A stretch of DNA of 64,000 bases, taken from NCBI GenBank assembly GCA_032871835.1, contig CM065301.1, positions 17,191,291-17,255,290 on the forward strand, read 5' to 3'. How positions within the stretch are numbered: the stretch's first letter is position 1; each line of letters opens with the position of its first letter. Of this stretch, positions 57,784 through 64,000 are shown one piece after another. Position numbers and translations under genes: made by a program. Under the pieces are notes generated by a model. The model worked only from the letters and a program-made list of their open reading frames with translations, was not told where the DNA came from and made no database searches. This DNA comes from Dipteronia dyeriana (taxonomy: Eukaryota; Streptophyta; Magnoliopsida; Sapindales; Sapindaceae).

Positions 57784-58083
57784 ATGGACACAACGAAATT
57801 GGTAATCACTTATGATGGCAAATATGTGGGAAACTTTTACGAGGGTGGTGAAACAGAGTTTGTGAAAGTTTGTAAGAATTTGACGTATGGTGAGTTGTCT
57901 AGGGTTGTACAAAGTGTTGTGAATGTTAGCTTAACAAGGTTTACCATTGATTTAAAAACTTTAGTTGATACTGGTGTTAGGCTTAGGCCTGCTCGACCGA
58001 AAATTAAAGATGATAGTGATGTGAAAATGTTTGTTTTTTTTTTGGTTTTTTGGTCAACTTTAGAGATTTGTGTGCATATTTGA
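57784..58083 (+). pseudogene. MULE transposase N-terminal exon (mudrA-like)
   Basis: The frame begins MDTTKLVITYDGKYVGNFYE, then GGETEFVKVCKNLTYGELSR and DDSDVKMFVFF. This is the familiar N-terminal domain of plant MULE transposases: a basic/hydrophobic start, the G-W/Y-x-G..YxGGE motif, a ubiquitin-like fold, then a DDxDVKxFL motif. It ends after about 90 family residues in hydrophobic noise. No zinc finger, DDE catalytic core or SWIM domain is found in the rest of the element. The start follows the left array by about 60 bp. Confidence 0.75.
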
Positions 58084-58299
58084 AATGTCTACTGAAATAA
58101 ACTGGTTCTTTCATTACAGCAATGTTAAAGCGTGCAAATAAATTAAAGGTATTTCATAGACCCCAAAATTTTAAGAAGCATCGGTTGGCTATACAGAGGG
58201 TGAAACCAAAGAAGGTTGCTGATATGATTATATTATGTTTTTCAGTTTGTAACTGTTAGATGGATTGTATTTCAATTAAATAATATAAGCATTACATTT

Positions 58300-58641
58300 G
58301 GTTATGTGTTGTGAACTTGTATTTTGCTTGGAAACTACAATTACGTTTTTATTTTATGCAAGGAATTAGAAATGGATGGTTGCTGATATGAAATGGATGG
58401 TTGTGTACTTATAATTTAGTTGAAAACTACAATTACGTTTTTATTTTATGTAAGGAATTAGAAATGGATGGTTGTGTAATTTTAATTTACTTGGAAATAA
58501 CAATTATGTTTTTATTTTATGCAAGGAATTAGAAATGGATGGTTGCAGACATGAAATGAATGCATGTGTGCTTGTAATTTATTTGGAAACTACAATTACG
58601 TTTTTATTTTATACAATGAATTAGAAATGGATGGTTGCAGA
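58300..58641 (+). repeat. 92-bp tandem repeat (continues at 60788-60870)
   Basis: There are about four and a half units of the type GAATTAGAAATGGATGGTTG, then ACTACAATTACGTTTTTATT; one unit is shortened to about 71 bp. The fourth unit is cut by the hAT insertion and resumes at 60788. Confidence 0.88.
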
Positions 58642-60787
58642 TAGGGGTGTCAATACGGGTTGACGGGTCGTGTTAGGGCCAACCCGAACATGACACGATT
58701 ATTAAACGGGTCAGACCCTCTCGACCCAAACACGACACAAATAAAAATACATCAACACGAACACGACACAAATAACTCGTTTAATTAACGGGTTCAATGG
58801 GTCGTGTCAAATGACCCATTTAACTGACCCGTTTACACTACCCGTTTAACCTGTTAATATTAATTTCACTAAAATACATTAAAAATAAAATAATCAATCA
58901 AATAAAATCAATTCACAAACTAATACCACAAAATACAAATGATAATCAAATGAATACAAAGAACAATATTCCTCGTAACCGAATTTCAAAACAATACAAA
59001 TCCATAATTAAGTCCAAAAATACAAGTCCATAATTGAGTCCAAAAATACAAATCCATAATTTCAAAATAAATAAAAGGCATCAAATATTAACAAACATAG
59101 CAATTAACTCTTCTTGATGCCTAGATCACTTGATGTTAAACTTCTTGCTGAATTGTTGACCATAAACCTACAAGATAAATTTAATACATTAGATAATAAC
59201 TTAGAAGTATTAAGAAATAAGAAAAATACTTTTAACAAACTGTTGTATATGGTTTTACCACTAATCGTCAAATTGAGATGTTGCACTTTCGATAGATTGA
59301 TATGGAATGTACTCAAGAGTTAATTGAATTAATAAAATATTGATAAAACTCTTTAAATTTAAATCTATAGAATTATGAAATCCGGCCTGCTTTAATTCAC
59401 AATAATCTCACAGTTCTAGGAGCTTATAAGAATCTATACTCGTACCAATGGCAAACTGGAATTTCAAAATGTAAGCTACTGGAGTACCGGTAAACACTTA
59501 ATCATTTATATAAAATCAAATTCATGTCACACAAACATACATATTACAAAGCTCTAAGACAACAATTCTTAGTATTTACAGTTGTTGAAGCTTCTTTCAT
59601 TCAATTTTTCATCACAATTTAAACAAATTTTTTTAACAAAAAGTCATACATCCACAAATATATCTACACAACCTAAACAATGCATCCACAAATACAGAGA
59701 TATATCAGAAATATATACAAAGATACACTACCTCCCACAACCAGTGATGTCTGAGTCAACCGGAGCTTTGTTAATGCAATCAAGCTATTATGAGGAAACA
59801 TATGAACAGAGTCAGCGATTTGTACGGCTTTGAAAATGCAAGATTTTATTTTCTCAAAAAACAATATTTTGCAATACAAAATCAAAATCAAAAACAGAAA
59901 AAAAAAGAAATTTATATATTTATATATAATTTTAATTTTTAATTAAAATAAATAGGATTGATTGGGGACCCAGGCGCATAATGGCGACAAGCAATATTCT
60001 GCAGAGGAAATTGGAAAAGAAGAGAGTGAAATTGAAAGGACAAAAAAAAAAAAAGGAAACCCCACATGAGATTGATTGAGTTCTTTCTTATCTTCAATTC
60101 TTTTTTGTCACTACTCTCCTCTCTAATTTAGTAAACAATTTTAGTAATTGTTTAAAAGAAGAAAAAGTAGTAGGAAATGGAGAGGAGTGTTGTTTCCTTG
60201 TTCTTTTTTTGTTCGTTTGTGTTTTTAGATTACTCTAATCAATAGAACATGTAATTAAAATTGGATGTGAAATATTGTTATGTGAATGGGAAAAAATCAA
60301 GCAGTGAATGTTGATACTTAAATATATACAGAGATACAGAGATATATAAAGAGAAGAGGTCTACTCTTACCAGTGATGCAGCCGTAGATGGAGAGAGTCA
60401 CAGGTCTGAGGAGGGCCGGAGGCCAACGAGAAGAGAAGAGAAACAGTTGTTATGTCTGATTGTTTGAAGAGAAGAGAAGAGAAGCAACGAGAGACTGAGA
60501 GTCTGAGTGAAATTTAGGTTTAGGCTTTTAGGGTTTCACAACTTTCTTTATATACTATATCTATAATTTATAGATATGCCCCTTATTATTAAATTTACAA
60601 TTTTACCCTTACTAATCGTGTCAACCAGTGACCCGTTAAGCTGAACTCGGATACGACACGATTATTAAACGGGTTAAATGGGTTGACCCGTTTATTGACA
60701 CGACCCGTTTAGTCTCAACCCAAACCCGTAATAAATGGGTTCGTATCGTGTCGACCCGTCGCGTCGTGACCCATATTGACACCTCTA
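58642..60787 (-). mobile_element. Non-autonomous hAT element
   Basis: Terminal inverted repeats are TAGGGGTGTCAATACGGGT (58642) and, reverse-complemented, TAGAGGTGTCAATATGGGT (60787): 17 of 19 match. A perfect 8-bp duplication, GTTGCAGA, is at 58634-58641 and 60788-60795. These are hAT hallmarks. Subterminal regions are rich in ACGGGT/ACCCGT and CGTGTC words in both orientations. No transposase (hATC dimerisation) text was recognised. A - strand, CT/GA-rich leader-like stretch near 60370-60535 may be a transcribed 5' end; the small frames at 59104-59323 and 59582-59891 are unassigned. Confidence 0.85.
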
Positions 60788-60879
60788 GTTGCAGACATAA
60801 AATGGATGCTTGTGTACTTGTAATTTACTTAGAAACTACAATTACGTATTTATTTTATGTAACATTTTTACGTAATTTG

Positions 60880-61020
60880 CTTAAACACACCAGTGCCCTA
60901 ATAATAAAACACACCGGTGCTCAAGAATTAAACAAACCAGTGCTATTGGACAATTAAACACACAGCTGCTTACAAATTAAACATATTAACGCTTCAAAAT
61001 TAAACACACCAATGCTCAAT
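60880..61020 (-). repeat. Inverted GGTGTGTTTAATT array, minor right cluster
   Basis: AAACACACCAGTGC-type units, the reverse complement of the left array unit, repeated about six times with degenerate cores. Confidence 0.8.
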
Positions 61021-61739
61021 TCTAAGTAAGTTGTATTCTGATTTAAAACAATTCATTAACACCATCATCCCAACAATGGACATGTCTAAGTTAGTTGCAT
61101 TCTAAACATCCACAAAATAACACCAGTAACTAAAAAAAACAAGCAATTTAAAAAGCCATTTTGAAACTAAACATCCAAAAACTAAACAAAACAACATTTT
61201 CCCCCGCCTTCACAAAAAAAAAAATGTTGAAAGGTTTTCGAACACAATTACCTGTGTATAACCATGAAACAACTAGTTGTCAAAAACACCTATGGTATGG
61301 ATATCCACCTGTGAGAAAAAAAAAATATTAAGCAACGAACAATCAGTCGTCAAAAAAAGCAATGAATCAATCAGTTGTGAAAAAAAGAGATCATATCATG
61401 GAAAAAGGTTGAGAGGTATTCGAACCTTAAAATTCGTCTACAAATCTATGGGAAACTTGTATGGCACACTATTATTATATATCTCGAATGTAATTTCTTT
61501 TCGGAAGTCAGCAATTTCCTTCTATCCCTAGTTCCAGTGACCTTTTTTTCACAATTGTCGTCTTTGCATACTTGTAAATAAATACTCCGCAATTGCTTTT
61601 GTCGACCTATTGCGGAATCATCTGATCGCTCAATACACCAACAGTGAAGATAGTTCCTCTTGGTATTTCGTTTCTATTTGAAACGAAACCACATCTCTTC
61701 ATAATCCATGTTTTTCATCTGTAAAATTCAAATATTCCT

Positions 61740-62060
61740 AATTAAACACACCATTCATACCCAGATAAACACACAACTCATACTTAATTAAATACACCCG
61801 GTAATACCCAATTAAACACACCAGTTATATCCAATTAAACACACTAGTCATACCCAATTACACACCTGGTAATACCCAATTACTCACACCAGTCATATCC
61901 AATTAAACACACCAACTCACATGAATTAAACACATCGGTTCACAACAATTACACACAGTTCACATCAATTCAACACACCATCTTTCCTGGATTAAACACA
62001 CTGGTTCAATAATTAAACACACCATTTCACATCATTATAACACACCGGTTCACAAAAACT
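61740..62060 (-). repeat. Inverted GGTGTGTTTAATTGG array, main right cluster
   Basis: About a dozen units of the type CCCAATTAAACACACCAGTC, the reverse complement of the left array at 57075-57720. Left and right arrays therefore point towards each other across the element. Confidence 0.88.
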
Positions 62061-63399
62061 CATTGACTGGACCACTAATTTAATATTTCAGTTGCTTCCA
62101 AAGTCTATCACTATTTTAACATGCTAACCCATATGTCAACCACATAATCATCATCACAATAAACAATAACACAACTTTCAGCTTAAACCGTAAAAACACA
62201 CATACACTGGTTGAAGAAAGAAAATAGAGTCCTTCTAGTGAAGATACACTTGCTGTCAAGATACCGTCCTATTATATCATCATCTACTAAGACATCCTTT
62301 TATGTTGTTTGAATTTGGACCCATAAATCATGTTAACTATTTTAACATGCAAACTATTTTTACACACATGTTCAGAAAATAAATTTACATTTTTTTAAAT
62401 AGCAAAGGGAGTGCAAACCGTTGGTGATTGAAACGGAAATCCCTAGTATAATTTCAAAGATGATCAATATCAACTATTATTAATATAAGAGGACAAGCAA
62501 GGAACTTAGTATTAAACATGAAATCCCTGTTAAAATTTTGAAATATATCACTAGAGAACAAAATCAATTTGTTAATGTATCTATCAAAATCAATTTCAAA
62601 ATCTATCAAAATCAATTTGTTAATGTATCAATCAAAATCATTTCGAAATAATGTGAGATTTTGAGTGGTTTTTATAAAGAAAATCGAGGAAGATGAAAGG
62701 GTTTTTGTAAATTCAAAATCAACTTAATTAATTAATTAATCAATTAATATTAGTGTTTTTTTTAACTATTAACGATTCAAAATTACAAATTACAGACACC
62801 ATGACAACTTTCAACTGCTATGGAGTTGTTATCCTAATTTGATTGAACTTGTACAGGAATGCATATGGTTAATGTTCAAATAATTTTTTTTCCATCTAAA
62901 TTATTCCCACAAATCCAAGAACTATATCCTCCATCATCAGCTGAGATCAGACCAAAAATCCACCACAATAACCACTCACACCACTCTATATAAAACTATA
63001 ACATTCTGAGAAATCATGTCCACCAACATCAAACAGCCAGTTACGATATTATGAGTACATTTCCAGCTTCAGAGAGTAAAAATTGTGGCTAAAACATAGA
63101 TAATTCTCACATTCATAACTCAAAAAACCTAAATCCCAATAATTACTCTCTTCAATTTCTAATGTCGTACTATGGCATTACTTACAGATGTTTCAAATCA
63201 ATCAAAACAGTGTATAAATCACCAAAAGTTAAACAATAAATCTCAACAACCAAGACAAGAATATGACGCTAAAATATCAAATTCCTCCAAAGATCATCAT
63301 AATTTGAAATCAAAGCAAACTCCATCTCAAATGTAAAAATGCAAGCAAAAATAATAATAAAAAAAAATAATTGAAACCCTAAAATAAAATGTAAAGAGG
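62061..63399. other. MULE interior, no recognised gene
   Basis: AT-rich sequence without a supported reading frame. It has local duplications (ATCAAAATCAATTTGTTAAT words near 62560-62640). The missing transposase body is not here in any frame I could read. Confidence 0.5.
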
Positions 63400-63670
63400 A
63401 ATGTATACCGTCGGTGACTGAAATCGAACACTCTAGTGATTGGAGTTAAACCGGCGTCACAGTCGGTCACTTTTCCTCTCTCTTTGGTGGTTACAATCGG
63501 TTGTCTCTCGTTCGTCAACAACTTAGGCTCGTCTCTAACGGGGTCAGGTCGGGTCGGGTCTTCCTCCTCTCTCAGTCTTCACTGTCATCGTCGGGTCTTC
63601 GTGGTTTCATCATCGTCGGTGTTCCTCGTCGCCTCACTCTGGTCTCTCTGTTGTGGTTTGTGACTGACAC
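63400..63670 (-). other. GC-richer exon-like segment at the right MULE end
   Basis: GTCGGGTCGGGTCTTCC and surrounding GC-rich, CT-rich sequence stand out from the AT-rich background and look like a 5' exon read on the - strand (into the element). A similar leader-like stretch lies at 56640-56990 on the + strand. The 75-residue frames here are not recognisable proteins. It could be a captured host fragment or the element's own promoter-proximal exon. Confidence 0.35.
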
Positions 63671-63799
63671 ACTAACAATGAAACTCAAACTGTCGGTTTT
63701 CAACTTTCTTTTTCCTTTTGTTTTTTAATTTGATTTCTTTATTAATTGATTTAGATTTTCTCTTGTTTTTTTTAGTTTTGTTTTTTAATTCATTTTGAT

Positions 63800-63910
63800 T
63801 GAAAGGTAATTTTATCCCAAAAGTGGAAATATTGGTAAAAACAATAAAATTACTAATCTTAACTAAAAACAATAAACACACTAATTTTTTGGTTACTTTT
63901 AAAGTTCTTA
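63800..63910 (-). repeat. MULE right TIR
   Basis: The inverted partner of 56460-56570. It is followed by (TA)n at 63911-63931. Confidence 0.65.
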
Positions 63911-64000
63911 TATATATATATATATATATATTTCCTTTTGACAAGTTTATTGTATAGAACAAAACACTACAAAATATTATACAAATGGGTTAAAATTTCC

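Larger units (their letters stand above)
56460..63910. mobile_element. Large MULE with nested hAT and inverted subterminal arrays
   Basis: The ends are inverted over at least 100 bp. The left TTGTTTTTAGCCATGATTAG and AAATTTATTGTTTCTACCAA (56497-56537) pair with the right TTGGTAAAAACAATAAAATT and ACTAATCTTAACTAAAAACA (63832-63871). A MULE transposase N-terminus (57784) and long arms place it in the Mutator superfamily. (TA)n tracts abut both edges (56437-56459, 63911-63931), so it probably inserted into a TA microsatellite and the 9-bp duplication cannot be told from the repeat. Inside are GGTGTGTTTAATTGG arrays in opposite orientation near the two ends, a 92-bp tandem repeat and a hAT element. 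The catalytic part of the transposase is missing. Confidence 0.72.

Noticed and set aside
63436..63728. 75-residue serine/valine-rich frames near the right MULE end as proteins
   Set aside because: They read through CT-rich exon-like DNA in two frames with no recognisable domain; at most untranslated leader of an element transcript.

Overview
This window looks like nuclear DNA of a dicot plant. It is strongly AT-rich, the one clear multi-exon gene has GT-AG introns, and most of the rest is layered plant transposable elements: Ty1/copia and Ty3/gypsy LTR elements with a methionine-tRNA primer site, L1-type LINEs, MULE, hAT and PIF/Harbinger elements. All calls come from reading the sequence by eye. 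No database search or alignment program was run, and identities are hand estimates.

Layout. 1-9.8 kb is the gene-bearing part. It holds a single-exon DUF1645-type gene on the + strand (2935-4131) and a five-exon F-box gene on the - strand (5120-8034). 9.8-19.6 kb is repeat-rich intergenic DNA: a PIF/Harbinger-type element (9836-10620), a long-TIR fold-back element (about 12877-13517), a probable solo LTR (14008-14891), a Mutator-type MITE with a perfect 9-bp duplication (16141-16309), a LINE copy that keeps ORF1 but lacks reverse transcriptase (16348-18278), and another long-TIR element (18334-19204). 19.6-35 kb is a decayed Tat/Athila-like Ty3/gypsy element carrying a 'putative plant transposon protein' reading frame. 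It is split by three later LTR insertions: solo LTRs at 20998-23520 and 24462-26096, and a partly deleted element at 30511-34426. Target-site duplications support all three (two perfect, one with a mismatch). 35-47 kb is a broken copia polymerase with its LTR-like flank, into which a 10.5-kb terminal-inverted-repeat element (36251-46799) has inserted. That element holds a captured RNase H exon and a 2-kb minisatellite. 48-55.6 kb is a 5'-truncated LINE split by a complete but inactive copia element (48732-54090, TSD GTTAT). 56.4-63.9 kb is a large MULE with a transposase N-terminal remnant, inverted subterminal minisatellite arrays and a nested hAT element (58642-60787, perfect 8-bp TSD).

How it fits together. 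Only the two genes at the left look functional for the host. The rest is an insertion history in which many junctions can be read to the base from the duplications. The most unusual objects are the 10.5-kb TIR element, whose superfamily I could not settle, and the MULE with oppositely oriented short-motif arrays near both ends. Both combine gene-like or captured segments with large arrays of one short motif, and neither shows a usable transposase.
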